The notes below the pieces were generated by a model, which worked only from the letters and a program-made list of their open reading frames with translations, was not told the origin of the DNA and did not search any database. Positions 1 through 9,327 of a stretch of 32,326 bases of DNA are shown piece by piece. This stretch comes from an uncultured Lactobacillaceae bacterium (GTDB lineage: Bacteria; Bacillota; Bacilli; Lactobacillales; Lactobacillaceae). A program made the translations under genes and the position numbers. The stretch spans positions 1 through 32,326 of the forward strand of contig CAKQCC010000007.1 of assembly GCA_934216625.1 (NCBI GenBank), given 5' to 3'. The first letter of the stretch is position 1. Every line of letters starts with the position of its first letter.

Positions 1-578
1 GCGTTAAGCAAGCTCACGTGGCTGGTCAAAAGCTTAACCAAACCGGAATTCAATTTACCGACGTTCACACGTCGTTCTTAATTCGTGCCATTGATACCGC
101 TAATATTGTTTTAGACGAGATTAACCAGGCTTACCTTCCCGAACACAAGACGTGGCGCCTTAATGAACGTCATTACGGCGCTTTGCGGGGCAAAAATAAG
201 GCTGCGGTCCGAAAAAAAGTGGGCGAAAAACAATTCAAAGCTTGGCGACGCGGCTTTCGAACGGTTCCCCCGCTGTTGGAACATGCTGATCATGAATATA
301 AATACGCTCGGCTAGGAATTAAAGAACCCCGCGGTGAAAGTTTAGCGATGACTTATCACCGGTTAATGCCGTATTGGGTTGATAAAATCGCTCCTCGGTT
401 ACTTGACGGTCACAATCAATTGGTCGTGGCTCACGGCAGTACGCTTCGGGCTCTGATTAAATACTTAGATCACGTTTCGGATCAAGCCATTGAAAACGTA
501 GAAGTTCCGAACGGAATCCCAATTGAGTATCAATTCGATTCCCGGTTGCGGGTGGTTAATAAAAAAGTTATTAAATAA
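1..578 (+). CDS. gpmA: 2,3-bisphosphoglycerate-dependent phosphoglycerate mutase, 5'-truncated
   Basis: This is the C-terminal part of a histidine-phosphatase-superfamily phosphoglycerate mutase, which interconverts 3- and 2-phosphoglycerate in glycolysis. The reading frame is open from base 3, and the codons before the first GTG (V-K-Q-A-H) match the family segment after the N-terminal RHG motif. The true start and catalytic RHG histidine therefore lie outside the window. Visible family motifs are [15 protein letters not shown], the second catalytic histidine in [14 protein letters not shown], and a C-terminal [12 protein letters not shown] block where classic GpmA has a TG-P-x-x-YEFD version. 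About 190 residues of an expected 225-230 are present. Lactobacilli carry several GpmA-like paralogs, so this may be a paralog rather than the main glycolytic copy. The gene ends in a tandem duplication and a terminator shared with pepC. Confidence 0.85.
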   Translation, partial: VKQAHVAGQKLNQTGIQFTDVHTSFLIRAIDTANIVLDEINQAYLPEHKTWRLNERHYGALRGKNKAAVRKKVGEKQFKAWRRGFRTVPPLLEHADHEYKYARLGIKEPRGESLAMTYHRLMPYWVDKIAPRLLDGHNQLVVAHGSTLRALIKYLDHVSDQAIENVEVPNGIPIEYQFDSRLRVVNKKVIK

Positions 579-613
579 TAAAGTTATTAAATAATTAAGC
601 TTTGCCGAAAATA

Positions 614-642
614 AAAAGAGCTGATTTAATCGGCTCTTTTTT
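614..642. terminator. Bidirectional Rho-independent terminator between gpmA and pepC
   Basis: A 12-bp stem, AAAAGAGCTGAT (614-625) with ATCGGCTCTTTT (629-640) and one G-U pair, closes a 3-nt loop. It is followed by T residues on the plus strand and by a T run on the minus strand. It lies between convergent genes and can end transcripts from both sides. Confidence 0.85.
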
Positions 643-664
643 GTTTTAAATTTTAATCTTGAAC

Positions 665-2008
665 TTAAGCTAGCGTACCCATTGGGTCCCAAGGCTTAAG
701 GACGATCGGCTTTTGAGCTTGAGCTTTTTTGAGATCTTCTGACAGGTACTTTTTGTTAATTACGACTTGGTAAGCAAAACGTCGGAACCAGGATTCACTC
801 ATTACGAAGTAACCTTTGTTGCCGACTTTTTTGCCCCAGCTATTCTCAACTTTCCATTTAGTTGGCTTGCCGTTGACCAAGTCGACTCCGGTTAAGACCA
901 TTGCGTGATCCATAGCACTTTCACCGTAGTCAAGGGCTTGAGCCTTAGTTAAGTTAAGGTTGGTGTCGAATAACTGACCTTTTTGATACAGGCGATCGTC
1001 CATGATCCCGTTTTTCCGGTCTGAATATTGACCGACGTCGCTGCCGAACCAAACACTTTCACCGTTTTTGAGCTGCTTGATCGCTAACTGTTCAAATTCG
1101 TCCATTGAAAGGTTGAGGTGCTTGATCGGTCGACCACCGATTACGTTACCTAACATGTCCACGGTATAAGTCTTATGATACGGCTTGTCCTTGGTTGGCG
1201 AATTGATGATTGAAATATAATTTTCAAGGTTTAAGCCAATGTATTTGTCGTAAAATTTCTTGGGGGTCAATCCCTGATCGATGTGGTACTGGTTGTTTTT
1301 GTCGCGGTATTCAAAATTGAACTTTTGAACGGGTTTACCAAATGAATAAACCAGCATTCTGTAAACCACGTTCAGCATCTTGGACTTCGCTTGGCTAATT
1401 TGCTGTTCAGAAGCCTTCTGAGCAACTAATTTTCGTAACTGAATAGCGTCCAGCCGAAGCTTAGAATTTAAAGTCTGGTTAAGTTCATCGGAGTGAGTGG
1501 TGTTGTGGGTACTGCCCATTGCTTGCTTAGGTACGATCCCGTATTTTTCAATTAGGGCACACAACATGTCCCATTGACCACCGTCTTCTTGGGGAGCACG
1601 CATGATCCACCAAACTTTTCGGGAAGTTAATGGTAAATTGGCGGTCTTCAGGACGTTTTCCAGGAAGAAGTTGGCTTTCTCGAATTTATCCCAGAAATTG
1701 ACGTAGTTTTGGGACAATTCAAAATTGCCCTTTAGGTTAAATTGATTTGCCATGTGATGACGTAACGTGTTTAAAGCGGCGAATAACCAGCAGAAACCGG
1801 CTCGTTTTTGGTCGGTGACTTGACCGGTTGGCAATTCAATTGAAAAAATTGGTTGATTCCGGTCGTAAGCTTTTTGGTTAGTACTGGTGGATAAAATCCC
1901 GTTATGCTGAATCGCGCGACTGACGACCGGAGCGGACTTTCGCTGCTCTAAATTTTTCTGATATTGTTCAATATCGTTATGGCTAATTGCTTTACTCAAT
2001 TTTGTCAC
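665..2008 (-). CDS. pepC: Aminopeptidase C (bleomycin hydrolase-type cysteine peptidase)
   Basis: Cytoplasmic C1-family cysteine aminopeptidase that trims N-terminal residues from peptides, part of the peptide-utilisation system of lactic acid bacteria. At 447 aa it has family length. The catalytic triad is visible: Cys73 in DQKRAGFCWLFAALNT, His368 in SAMDHAMVLTG and Asn389 in WKVENSWG. The protein ends in WDPMGTLA, the conserved C-terminal tail that in PepC/bleomycin hydrolase projects into the active site and sets aminopeptidase specificity. The GTG start follows a purine-rich AAAGAG region. It is the last gene of a minus-strand operon, starting 13 nt after rpiA. Confidence 0.96.
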   Translation of the reverse strand: MTKLSKAISHNDIEQYQKNLEQRKSAPVVSRAIQHNGILSTSTNQKAYDRNQPIFSIELPTGQVTDQKRAGFCWLFAALNTLRHHMANQFNLKGNFELSQNYVNFWDKFEKANFFLENVLKTANLPLTSRKVWWIMRAPQEDGGQWDMLCALIEKYGIVPKQAMGSTHNTTHSDELNQTLNSKLRLDAIQLRKLVAQKASEQQISQAKSKMLNVVYRMLVYSFGKPVQKFNFEYRDKNNQYHIDQGLTPKKFYDKYIGLNLENYISIINSPTKDKPYHKTYTVDMLGNVIGGRPIKHLNLSMDEFEQLAIKQLKNGESVWFGSDVGQYSDRKNGIMDDRLYQKGQLFDTNLNLTKAQALDYGESAMDHAMVLTGVDLVNGKPTKWKVENSWGKKVGNKGYFVMSESWFRRFAYQVVINKKYLSEDLKKAQAQKPIVLKPWDPMGTLA

Positions 2009-2021
2009 TCTTTTCTAAAAA

Positions 2022-2702
2022 TTAACGGGCGTTAATGATTTTAGGCCCGTCAGGATAGCCAACAATTACGGTGTTGACGATGTCCAAAAACAGGCCGTGT
2101 TCAACAATTCCCGTCATTTCATCTAATTGCTTGGCCAGTTGATGAGGGTAATCAATTTGACCAAGGTTTAAATCAATAATGTAGTTTCTGGAGTGCGTTA
2201 GGATGTGTCGGCCTTTATGCATCCTGAATTTAGGGTGGTAATTCATTTTGGCTAACCGCCGAAATAATTGACTGCTGCCGTAAGGAATGACCTCAAGCGG
2301 AAGCGGAAATGAACCAAGGTGATTAGTTAATTTGGTCTTATCGACGATCCAGACGTTTCGCTTGGAATTAATGGCGACGATTTTCTCCCACAGGTGGGCA
2401 ATGCCGCCGCCCTTAATTCCCTGATAATTCCGGTCGACTTGATCGGCGCCGTCGATCGTTAGATCAATGTGGTCAACGTCATCGATGTTTCGGATGGGAA
2501 TCCCAGCCCGCCGAGCGCGTCGAGCGGTTCGGTTTGAGGTTGGCACCCCCACGATGTTAATGTGTTCAGATTTAAGCTTCTTTCCTAGAGCTTCAATCAT
2601 GAATTTAACGGTGGAGCCAGTTCCTAAACCGATTACCATGTTGTTCTTCACTAATTTAACAGCTTCGTAACCGGCAATTTTTTTAAGTGCATCTTGGTTC
2701 AT
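2022..2702 (-). CDS. rpiA: Ribose-5-phosphate isomerase A
   Basis: Interconverts ribose 5-phosphate and ribulose 5-phosphate in the pentose phosphate/phosphoketolase route. The 226-aa length is typical. Family motifs in order: phosphate-binding GLGTGSTV near residue 25, the catalytic block DGADQVD near residue 84, and [14 protein letters not shown], which carries the catalytic Lys and Glu. The residue after DGAD is Gln where most homologs have Glu, and the block after KGGG is IAHLW rather than the usual AALLR/W. The Asp, Lys and Glu residues known to act in catalysis are kept. A good AAGGAGC ribosome-binding site precedes the ATG. It lies 12 nt after the 92-aa gene and 13 nt before pepC, so the three are probably co-transcribed. 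Confidence 0.95.
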   Translation of the reverse strand: MNQDALKKIAGYEAVKLVKNNMVIGLGTGSTVKFMIEALGKKLKSEHINIVGVPTSNRTARRARRAGIPIRNIDDVDHIDLTIDGADQVDRNYQGIKGGGIAHLWEKIVAINSKRNVWIVDKTKLTNHLGSFPLPLEVIPYGSSQLFRRLAKMNYHPKFRMHKGRHILTHSRNYIIDLNLGQIDYPHQLAKQLDEMTGIVEHGLFLDIVNTVIVGYPDGPKIINAR

Positions 2703-2714
2703 TCTGCTTGCTCC

Positions 2715-2993
2715 TTAAATTTGATGGATATATTTCTGGTATCCTTGGTGCTTACGAAGATAAAATACGGCCGATGGATCTAGAACTCGCACACAGTGTT
2801 TTGATTTCGGAACCCGATTGAAAAATTCCTTAATCAAAATCCCTCGATATTTTTTAAAATTGGCTTCTGAATCAGCAAATAACTGTTCCAAAAGCCAATC
2901 CTGATTCGGAAGCAAAAAGTACGTTAATTCGGCAGTTAAGTGATTAGATTTATTGGTAATCACAATTGCGTGAGTCTTAACATTAATTTTCAC
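2715..2993 (-). CDS. Small protein of unknown function, possibly a degenerate GNAT-like (YjdJ/COG2388) protein
   Basis: A 92-aa protein begun at GTG with a well-placed AAGGAG (complement of 3001-3006) 7 nt upstream, so it is very likely translated. I do not recognise it with certainty. The layout recalls short N-acetyltransferase-like proteins of the YjdJ type: a beta strand ending AELTY, a central RG-x-L helix segment (KYRGILIKEFF), and a tail LDPSAVFYLRKHQGYQKYI resembling the P-x-A-x-x-Y/F-x-K-H-P-x-Y-x-D tail of that family. The family's usual HTFVDPxxRGQG acetyl-CoA loop is not recognisable, so activity is doubtful. It is the first gene of the operon with rpiA and pepC and diverges from dut. 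Confidence 0.7.
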   Translation of the reverse strand: MKINVKTHAIVITNKSNHLTAELTYFLLPNQDWLLEQLFADSEANFKKYRGILIKEFFNRVPKSKHCVRVLDPSAVFYLRKHQGYQKYIHQI

Positions 2994-3015
2994 TTTTTCA
3001 CTCCTTCTAACTTTA

Positions 3016-3044
3016 ATTTTATATTTAAAGCCCCAGTTTGTCTA
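3016..3044 (-). promoter_or_regulatory. Putative sigma-A promoter for the 92-aa gene-rpiA-pepC operon
   Basis: On the minus strand TAGACA (3039-3044) is followed after 17 nt by TAAAAT (3016-3021). Each hexamer is one mismatch from consensus, and the site is correctly placed upstream of the AAGGAG and GTG start of the 92-aa gene. The -35 overlaps the left arm of the inverted repeat at 3043-3074. Confidence 0.55.
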
Positions 3045-3074
3045 ATGGATTTATTCGGGATTAATTATCCATTA
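3043..3074. repeat. Inverted repeat in the divergent promoter region of the rpiA operon and dut
   Basis: TAATGGAT (3043-3050) and ATCCATTA (3067-3074) are perfect 8-bp arms separated by 16 bp. The left arm touches the putative minus-strand -35. The arrangement fits a dimeric repressor or activator site for one or both divergent transcripts, but no regulator is identified. Confidence 0.4.
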
Positions 3075-3117
3075 AAATACGTAATGTAAAATTACTGAAA
3101 CGAGGTTAAATATAATT

Positions 3118-3654
3118 ATGAAACGCGGTTTTCAAATTGTTTCAAAGTATCGATCAGCCCATCTTAAACTGCCCAGTCGAGCTACCCGGGCTTCAGCCGG
3201 TTATGATCTAGCGAGTGCAGTAACGATGACGGTGCCTTCAATCTGGCACTTCCCGTTCTTACGAGCTTTGTGGCTGATTCGCCACCGTCGATCTTTAGAT
3301 AATCAAACTTTTCGTCAAGCTAAGCGGGTTCTCAAACCGTTCCTGATCCCGACCGGAATCAAAGCCTATATGCAGCCTGACGAAGTACTGATCGTCGCGA
3401 ACCGTTCCAGTAATCCGCTTAAGCGCGGGTTAATAGTTCCGAACGGGATCGGGGTGATCGATGCTGATTACTATAATAACCCGACTAACGAGGGCGAGAT
3501 CTTTGTTCAGATGCTTAATTTTGGCATTCGAGATTGGCGGGTTCATAAGGGTGACCGGATCGCCCAGGGGATTTTTATGCCTTATTTGATTGCTGATCAC
3601 GAGATTAAGCCTACCCGGAAACGCCAGGGCGGTTTCGGATCGTCTGGAAAATAG
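3118..3654 (+). CDS. dut: dUTP diphosphatase (dUTPase)
   Basis: Hydrolyses dUTP to dUMP and pyrophosphate, keeping uracil out of DNA and feeding dTMP synthesis. At 178 aa it is longer than the usual ~145 aa trimeric enzyme. The extra length is an insertion (about residues 40-70, [18 protein letters not shown] and following) between motif 1 ([10 protein letters not shown]) and motif 2, as in lactobacillar homologs I recall. Motifs: [12 protein letters not shown] (uracil/phosphate binding), [13 protein letters not shown] with the catalytic Asp, GDRIAQGIF, and C-terminal [10 protein letters not shown], the P-loop-like arm that closes over the nucleotide. It lies 14 nt before radA, so probably one transcript. 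Confidence 0.95.
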   Translation: MKRGFQIVSKYRSAHLKLPSRATRASAGYDLASAVTMTVPSIWHFPFLRALWLIRHRRSLDNQTFRQAKRVLKPFLIPTGIKAYMQPDEVLIVANRSSNPLKRGLIVPNGIGVIDADYYNNPTNEGEIFVQMLNFGIRDWRVHKGDRIAQGIFMPYLIADHEIKPTRKRQGGFGSSGK

Positions 3655-3668
3655 AAAAGAAGGTTTTT

Positions 3669-5057
3669 ATGGTAAAACCAATTACGCATTTCGTTTGTAA
3701 TCACTGCGGATACATTTCACCCCGTTATTTAGGCCGGTGCCCGAATTGTGGAAAATGGAATACTTTTCGTGAGAAACAGGTTCAGCGTTCACAGCCCAAT
3801 CGTGTATCTGGATCGATTTCACGAGCTCGAACCGGTAGATTCGCTAACCGCCCGGAGTTAATTGGCCAGGTAAAATCACAATCGGCGCCCCGTTTTAAGA
3901 CTGATTCGGAAGAATTTAACCGGGTCTTGGGCGGCGGCATCGTTCCCGGCTCTTTGATCTTGCTGGGTGGTGATCCCGGGATCGGGAAGTCGACGTTGCT
4001 GCTCCAGATTTCCAATCAATTAAGCCTTAAACATCGCAAGATCCTTTACGTTTCGGGAGAAGAAAGTGCTAACCAGATTAAAATCCGTGCGGATCGCTTG
4101 GGGGTCAGTCACAGCCCCGATCTTTATATCTATCCCGAAACCGATATGAACGCGGTTCGGTCCGCAATTAACGAAATGCAGCCGAGCGTCGTGGTGATTG
4201 ATTCGGTTCAGACCATGCAAGAACCGTCGATTCAGTCCGCAATTGGCTCGGTTGCTCAAGTCCGGGGAATTACGACCGATTTAATGGGCGTTGCTAAAAC
4301 CAACGGAATTACGGTCTTTCTGGTTGGCCACGTCACTAAAGGTGGTGCAATTGCCGGCCCCAAGACTTTAGAACACATGGTGGATACCGTTCTGTATTTT
4401 GAAGGTGACTTGCACCATTCTTACCGGATTTTGCGTTCGGTCAAAAACCGCTTCGGCTCGACTAACGAATTAGGGGTTTTTGAAATGCGGTACCGTGGAT
4501 TACGCGAAGTCCAGAACCCTTCCAAAATCTTTCTGGAAGAACGATTGAAAAACGCGACCGGTTCGGCAATCGTGGTGTCAATGGAGGGCACTCGGCCGAT
4601 TTTGGTCGAAATTCAGGCGCTAGTGACGCCCTCAATTTTTGGCTACGCGCAGCGGACCGCGATCGGTTTGAACCGCAACCGGGTTTCGTTATTAATGGCG
4701 GTCTTAGAAAAACGAACCGGACTGATGTTGCAAAATCAAGATGCGTACTTAAAGGCCGCTGGTGGTGTTAAATTAAACGAGCCTGCGATCGATTTGGCGA
4801 TGGCCATTAGCATTGCTTCAAGTTACCGCAACATTAGTACTAGTCCAACCGAATGCTACGTTGGTGAAATTGGGTTGACCGGTGAAATTCGCCGGGTGAC
4901 TAGAATTGAAGAACGGGTCACCGAAGCCCAAAAATTAGGTTTTCAACGGGTTTTGATCCCTAGCCACAATTTGAGTGGCTGGCAGCCGCCGGAAGGCATC
5001 AAAGTAATCGGGGTCACGACTTTGAACCAAGCACTTCGAATTGCGCTGGGTCGGTGA
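3669..5057 (+). CDS. radA: DNA repair protein RadA
   Basis: RecA-like branch-migration helicase that processes recombination intermediates, also used in natural transformation. At 462 aa it is full length. Order of parts: N-terminal C4 zinc finger (Cys10, Cys13, Cys24, Cys27), Walker [11 protein letters not shown] (100-109), Walker B VVVID (about 174-178), the RadA-specific KNRFG motif (259-263), and a C-terminal Lon-protease-like domain with the TGEIRR element. It starts 14 nt after dut. A PIN/TRAM gene (yacL) often found between radA and gltX in related genomes is absent here. Confidence 0.97.
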   Translation: MVKPITHFVCNHCGYISPRYLGRCPNCGKWNTFREKQVQRSQPNRVSGSISRARTGRFANRPELIGQVKSQSAPRFKTDSEEFNRVLGGGIVPGSLILLGGDPGIGKSTLLLQISNQLSLKHRKILYVSGEESANQIKIRADRLGVSHSPDLYIYPETDMNAVRSAINEMQPSVVVIDSVQTMQEPSIQSAIGSVAQVRGITTDLMGVAKTNGITVFLVGHVTKGGAIAGPKTLEHMVDTVLYFEGDLHHSYRILRSVKNRFGSTNELGVFEMRYRGLREVQNPSKIFLEERLKNATGSAIVVSMEGTRPILVEIQALVTPSIFGYAQRTAIGLNRNRVSLLMAVLEKRTGLMLQNQDAYLKAAGGVKLNEPAIDLAMAISIASSYRNISTSPTECYVGEIGLTGEIRRVTRIEERVTEAQKLGFQRVLIPSHNLSGWQPPEGIKVIGVTTLNQALRIALGR

Positions 5058-5074
5058 TTTTGTTGACGTCTTTA

Positions 5075-5083
5075 TGGTATAAT
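5075..5083 (+). promoter_or_regulatory. Extended -10 promoter for gltX
   Basis: TGgTATAAT at 5075-5083 is a perfect -10 hexamer with the TG extension. No good -35 lies 16-18 nt upstream; a TTGACG at 5063-5068 is only 9 nt away and cannot pair with it. It is 36 nt before the gltX start, so gltX probably has its own promoter in the radA-gltX gap. Confidence 0.6.
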
Positions 5084-5119
5084 TAAAATAAATGAAATAT
5101 TAATAAGGGAGAGTTAATT

Positions 5120-6610
5120 TTGGCTAATAATAACGTTCGTGTTCGGTACGCGCCCAGTCCGACTGGTCACTTGCACATCGGTAACGCCCGGACCGCGATT
5201 TTTAATTATTTATTCGCTAGGCATAATCACGGCAAGTTCGTGATTCGAATTGAAGATACTGATACTAAGCGGGACGTTCCCGGCGGTACCAAGAGCCAAC
5301 TTGATAATTTGAAGTGGCTTGGCCTGGATTGGGATGAAGGTCCTGACGTTGGTGGCCCCTACGGACCCTATCGTCAGACGAAACGCCTTTCGATTTATAC
5401 CCCGTTAATCAAGAAGCTTTTAAAGGAAGGTAAGGCTTATTACTCTTACCGGACCGAAGCTCAGTTGAAAGCCGACCGGGCTGAACAAAAGGCGATCGGG
5501 GTTCCGCCGCATTACACCGATGAATACGAAGGAATGACTCCTGACCAGAAGAAGCAGTACATTGCTAAAGCAAAGGCCAAGGGGTTAAAGCCGGTCGTTC
5601 GGTTTAAAGTTCCTAAGAACAAAGATTACAGCTGGGATGACATCGTTAAGGGTCATTTGACTTTTAATTCTAGCGACATCGGCGGTGATTTCGTGATTGC
5701 CAAGCGAAGCGGAATGCCAACTTACAATTTCGCCGTGGTGGTCGATGATCATAAGATGCACATCACCCACGTCTTTCGGGGCGATGACCACGTTTCCAAT
5801 ACGCCTAAGCAATTAATGATCTATGAAGCGTTTGGTTGGCAGCCGCCGAAGTTCGGCCACATGAGCTTGATTACGAGTGCTAAGACCGGTAAGAAACTCA
5901 GTAAGCGGGATGAATCTGTACTTCAATTTATCGAACAATACCGTGACTTAGGTTATTTGCCGGAAGCCATGTTTAACTTCATCACGCTTTTGGGCTGGTC
6001 ACCAAAGGGTGAAAAGGAATTATTCAGCAAGAAACAATTCATCAAGATGTACGACCCAACCCGATTGAGCAAGTCGCCAGCTAAATTTGATAAGAAAAAA
6101 CTGGCTTGGATCAATAATCAGTACGTCAAGTCCAGTGACGAAAACGAAATCATGGATTCGGCGCTTCATGAATTGATTAAAGCGGGCAACATTCCGAAGG
6201 ATCCGGATCCTAAGACTCTTGAATGGGCTCGCCAGTTAATTCGGTTATACAAACAACAAATGAGTTATATGGCTCAGATTAATACCGATGCAACGGTCTT
6301 CTTTAAGGAACCAGCTAAGGTTACTGGCCCGGCGTTGAAGGAAATCAGCAATGATACCGCTCCTAAGGTTTTGCGTGAATTTTACCGTCGTGCTAAAGGC
6401 CTTGACATTTTTGATCAATACCAGATCCTACACGTAATCTTGTCGATTCAGCACGATACCGGGATCCGGGGCCGCAAGCTGTGGATGCCGATTCGAATTG
6501 CGGTAACTCACGAAATGAGCGGTCCGGAATTACCAGAATCAATTGAATTAATTGGTCGAAAACGAGCTTTGGCTCACGTTAGCGAAACTTTAAAGCAGAT
6601 TACGAAGTAA
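5120..6610 (+). CDS. gltX: Glutamyl-tRNA synthetase
   Basis: Charges tRNA-Glu with glutamate. Lactobacilli generally lack GlnRS, so it probably also misacylates tRNA-Gln for the GatCAB amidotransferase. The 496-aa length is normal for the non-discriminating Gram-positive form. Class I signatures are visible: the HIGH-equivalent HLHIG (17-21) within [16 protein letters not shown], and the KMSKS-equivalent KLSKR (259-263). The segment [10 protein letters not shown] lacks the cysteines that bind zinc in some GluRS enzymes. The TTG start is supported by GGGAGAG about 7 nt upstream and by the family N-terminus directly after it. The gene is followed by a terminator, so it is probably monocistronic. 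Confidence 0.97.
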   Translation: MANNNVRVRYAPSPTGHLHIGNARTAIFNYLFARHNHGKFVIRIEDTDTKRDVPGGTKSQLDNLKWLGLDWDEGPDVGGPYGPYRQTKRLSIYTPLIKKLLKEGKAYYSYRTEAQLKADRAEQKAIGVPPHYTDEYEGMTPDQKKQYIAKAKAKGLKPVVRFKVPKNKDYSWDDIVKGHLTFNSSDIGGDFVIAKRSGMPTYNFAVVVDDHKMHITHVFRGDDHVSNTPKQLMIYEAFGWQPPKFGHMSLITSAKTGKKLSKRDESVLQFIEQYRDLGYLPEAMFNFITLLGWSPKGEKELFSKKQFIKMYDPTRLSKSPAKFDKKKLAWINNQYVKSSDENEIMDSALHELIKAGNIPKDPDPKTLEWARQLIRLYKQQMSYMAQINTDATVFFKEPAKVTGPALKEISNDTAPKVLREFYRRAKGLDIFDQYQILHVILSIQHDTGIRGRKLWMPIRIAVTHEMSGPELPESIELIGRKRALAHVSETLKQITK

Positions 6611-6621
6611 AAAATATTTAT

Positions 6622-6646
6622 TAATTTATATTTTTAAATTGGTCTG
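6622..6646 (+). repeat. Intergenic repeat, copy 1 (downstream of gltX)
   Basis: This 25-nt segment is identical at 24 positions to 9875-9899, downstream of yacP. It consists of TAATTTATATT, one variable base and TTAAATTGGTCTG. Its first part can pair with the preceding A-rich sequence as an AT-rich hairpin, and its last bases form the left arm of the gltX terminator. Confidence 0.6.
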
Positions 6647-6666
6647 GTTTCAGCCAGGCTTTTTTA
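6641..6666 (+). terminator. Rho-independent terminator of gltX
   Basis: GTCTGG (6642-6647) pairs with CCAGGC (6654-6659), one G-U pair, around a 6-nt loop. A run of T residues follows directly (6660-6665). The stem is short but GC-rich. Confidence 0.7.
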
Positions 6667-6684
6667 ATTCCTTAGGTTCGGTTA

Positions 6685-6693
6685 TGATAAAAT
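6685..6693 (+). promoter_or_regulatory. Extended -10 promoter for the cysS operon
   Basis: TGaTAAAAT at 6685-6693 is a near-consensus -10 with TG extension, 40 nt before cysS and just after the gltX terminator. No clear -35 is seen. Confidence 0.5.
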
Positions 6694-6732
6694 AGTCTCG
6701 AATGATTATTTACGAGAATTGAGGAAACGAAA

Positions 6733-8145
6733 TTGCTAAAAATTTATAATACTTTAACCCAACGGAAAGAAAAATTTAAACCAATTCATCCGGGAATTGT
6801 TAACATGTACGTTTGCGGACCGACCGTTTACAATTACATTCACATCGGCAACGCCCGGAGCATTATTGCCTTTGATACCGTTCGACGCTATTTTGAATAC
6901 CTCGGTTATCACGTTAATTACGTTTCTAATTTTACCGATGTTGATGACAAGATGATTAAAGAAGCTCACCGCGAGCACACGACCGTTCCGAAATTAGCCG
7001 ATAAATACATTCGGGCTTTTTACGCGGATATTGACCACTTAAATGTTGAACGGGCGACCGAGAACCCGCGGGCGACTCACAATATTCCTGAAATTATTAA
7101 TTTTATTCGGGTCTTAATTCACAAGGGCTACGCTTACGCAACTCACGGTAACGTTTATTATCAAGTTAAGAAATTCCCGACGTACGGTGCTCTGGCCCAC
7201 GAAAAACTAAGCGATTTAGAAGCCGGAGCCAGCGAACACGTGACGTCACAAGAACTAAGCCAGAAACGTGACCCGATGGACTTTGCGCTCTGGAAACGGG
7301 CGAAACCGGGCGAAATCCACTGGCAATCGCCTTGGGGAGCTGGTCGACCGGGCTGGCATATTGAGTGCTCAGTCATGGCCACCAAGTACTTGGGCGCCAC
7401 GATTGATATTCACGGCGGCGGTGAAGATTTGGCGTTTCCCCATCACGAAAACGAACGTGCCCAGAGTGAAGCTAAAACGGGTCAAACGTTTGTTCATTAC
7501 TGGATGCACAATGGTTTTGTGACCATCGGCAAAGATAATGAAAAGATGAGTAAGTCGTTGCATAATTTTGTAACGGTTCATCAGTTAATTCGGCACGTTG
7601 ATCCCCAAGTCTTGCGCTTCTTAATGTCAACGACTCAATACCGCAGGCCGATTCAGTATTCTCGCGATAGCCTGTTAGAGGCTCAGAATAATTTGAACCG
7701 GTTACAAAACGCTTACAATAATCTTCACTATCGGCTGAAGAGCGCTCGTCCGGGAACTGATGCCAAAGTTGAGGCCGCCATTAAGTCAATTCGCGACCGG
7801 TTTGAAGCGGCGATGAATAATGACTTTAACGTCCAGAACGGAATTGCTGAAGTGTACCGGCTGGCTAAGCTAGGGAACGTGTACGTTCAGCGTTCGATCG
7901 TTAAGAAATCAGCTCTCGGGTTGATTTTAAAAGAACTAACCACTTTGCTTGCGATCTTCGGAATTAAATTAAGGCCCCAGCAGTTGGATGACGATCGGAT
8001 CAAAAAATTGATTAGTCAGCGAACTTCAGCTCGTCGAAAACGTAACTTTGGCCTGGCTGACCAGATTCGGGATCGTTTGAAAGCCCGCGGGATTATTCTC
8101 GAAGACACTCCTCAAGGAACTCGATTTAGAAGGGAAACAAAATGA
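6733..8145 (+). CDS. cysS: Cysteinyl-tRNA synthetase
   Basis: Charges tRNA-Cys with cysteine. At 470 aa it has the usual length. Class I signatures: HIGN (37-40) within [16 protein letters not shown], and KMSKS (270-274). The catalytic zinc ligands are all present: Cys28, Cys211 (WHIECS), His236 and Glu240 (HHENERAQ). The TTG start follows a GAGGAAA ribosome-binding site. The stop overlaps the mrnC start (ATGA), and the cysS-mrnC-rlmB order is a conserved Firmicutes arrangement. The cysE gene that lies between gltX and cysS in Bacillus is not present. Confidence 0.97.
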   Translation: MLKIYNTLTQRKEKFKPIHPGIVNMYVCGPTVYNYIHIGNARSIIAFDTVRRYFEYLGYHVNYVSNFTDVDDKMIKEAHREHTTVPKLADKYIRAFYADIDHLNVERATENPRATHNIPEIINFIRVLIHKGYAYATHGNVYYQVKKFPTYGALAHEKLSDLEAGASEHVTSQELSQKRDPMDFALWKRAKPGEIHWQSPWGAGRPGWHIECSVMATKYLGATIDIHGGGEDLAFPHHENERAQSEAKTGQTFVHYWMHNGFVTIGKDNEKMSKSLHNFVTVHQLIRHVDPQVLRFLMSTTQYRRPIQYSRDSLLEAQNNLNRLQNAYNNLHYRLKSARPGTDAKVEAAIKSIRDRFEAAMNNDFNVQNGIAEVYRLAKLGNVYVQRSIVKKSALGLILKELTTLLAIFGIKLRPQQLDDDRIKKLISQRTSARRKRNFGLADQIRDRLKARGIILEDTPQGTRFRRETK

Positions 8146-8558
8146 CTAACGAGATTGATTATAACCAGTTAAACGGGATCGTTTTAGCGTATTTAGGTGA
8201 TGCAGTATATGAAGTACCTTGCCGTCGCCATTTACTGGCGCTCGGAATTACTAAACCGAACCGCTTGCAGCGGCGTGCCACTAAGTACGTTTCCGCTAAA
8301 GCCCAAGCGGGATTGATTAGTTTGATGAAAGCTGATCATATTTTACGTCCGGCGGAAATTTCGGTCTTTAAGCGGGGTCGAAACGCCAAGAGCCATACTC
8401 ACGCTAAGAATACCCGGGTCATAACTTACCGGATCTCAACCGGTTTTGAAGCCGTAATGGGTTATTTAGACCTTAGTCATCAGCAGTCGCGGCTTAGTCA
8501 GTTATGCAACTGGTGTATCCAACAGGTTGACGCCGGGAGGGTTCGCTATGAAAAATGA
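8142..8558 (+). CDS. mrnC: Mini-ribonuclease III
   Basis: Small RNase III-like dimeric endoribonuclease that lacks the dsRNA-binding domain; in Bacillus it matures 23S rRNA. The signature [18 protein letters not shown] near residue 15 carries the catalytic acidic residue, and the [13 protein letters not shown] basic segment is typical of the family. Length is 138 aa. The start overlaps the cysS stop as ATGA, and its 3' end overlaps the rlmB start by 11 nt, suggesting translational coupling along cysS-mrnC-rlmB. Confidence 0.94.
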   Translation: MTNEIDYNQLNGIVLAYLGDAVYEVPCRRHLLALGITKPNRLQRRATKYVSAKAQAGLISLMKADHILRPAEISVFKRGRNAKSHTHAKNTRVITYRISTGFEAVMGYLDLSHQQSRLSQLCNWCIQQVDAGRVRYEK

Positions 8559-9306
8559 TCAAAGTAATTTTGTGATTGGTCGTCACCCAGCACTGTCAGC
8601 ACTGCGAAACCGTCACCAGAGTATTAATAAAGTCTTTTTGCAGTCCGGGATTAATCGTGAAGAGCCTTTAGTTAGTGAATTGATTCGGGCTGCCAAAATG
8701 CGAAAGTTAGTGATTTCGGTCGTTCCGAAACCTAAGTTGGATTATTTATCTGACCACCAAAATCATCAGGGCGTCGTTTTGTCAATCGCGGCCTATCGCT
8801 ACTTTAAATTAGCTGACGTTTGGCGGCGAATTAAGCAAAGTTCGCAATCTCCGTTTTGGCTGATCTTGGATAACATTGAAGACCCGCATAATTTAGGCTC
8901 AATGCTCAGAACTGCTGACGCGACTGGAGTTAGTGGTGTTATCATTCCGAAGCGTCGGGCGGTTGGCTTAACGTCGACGGTCGCCAAGGCTTCGGCTGGG
9001 GCGATTGAGCGGGTTCCGGTCGTCAGGGTAACTAATTTAGTTAAAACCGTTAAGCAGTTGAAGAAACGGGGCGTTTGGGTTTTTGGAACCGACGTTTCGG
9101 GAATCGACTACCGAAAGTGGAACGCTAACGGCCCGATTGCGCTAGTGATTGGCAACGAAGGAAAGGGCATTTCACCACTTCTCAAAAAACAGATGGATGA
9201 GATGCTGACGATCCCGATGGCTGGTAAGATCCAAAGCTTAAACGCTAGTGTGGCGGCCGGCCTAATGATGTATCAAGCTTTCAATTCGCGGCATGCTCTG
9301 AAATGA
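8548..9306 (+). CDS. rlmB: 23S rRNA (guanosine-2'-O-)-methyltransferase RlmB (SpoU/TrmH family)
   Basis: SPOUT-class methyltransferase predicted to 2'-O-methylate a guanosine of 23S rRNA (Gm2251 in E. coli). From ATG 8548 the protein is 252 aa. That start has GGGAGG at 8535-8540 and gives the normal N-terminus ([13 protein letters not shown]); the longer frame from 8527 adds seven unlikely residues. The N-terminal L30e-like substrate domain is followed by the knot motifs [26 protein letters not shown] and [15 protein letters not shown] (motifs 1-3). Other TrmH-family specificities cannot be excluded by sequence alone, but the cysS-mrnC-rlmB-yacP context supports RlmB. Confidence 0.92.
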   Translation: MKNDQSNFVIGRHPALSALRNRHQSINKVFLQSGINREEPLVSELIRAAKMRKLVISVVPKPKLDYLSDHQNHQGVVLSIAAYRYFKLADVWRRIKQSSQSPFWLILDNIEDPHNLGSMLRTADATGVSGVIIPKRRAVGLTSTVAKASAGAIERVPVVRVTNLVKTVKQLKKRGVWVFGTDVSGIDYRKWNANGPIALVIGNEGKGISPLLKKQMDEMLTIPMAGKIQSLNASVAAGLMMYQAFNSRHALK

Positions 9307-9327
9307 ATGGCGAGTGAAGATGATTAG

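Noticed and set aside
3227..3330. Foreign insertion in dut
   Set aside because: The extra helical segment after motif 1 is in frame, has the codon use of its neighbours and fits the longer lactobacillar dUTPases, so it is a family trait.
5063..5068. TTGACG as the -35 of the gltX promoter
   Set aside because: Only 9 nt from the TATAAT; too close for sigma-A. The TG-extended -10 explains the promoter better.
6611..6732. T-box riboswitch upstream of cysS
   Set aside because: The gap is 122 nt with a plain gltX terminator and a promoter after it; no T-box core (AGGGTGGNACC) is present.
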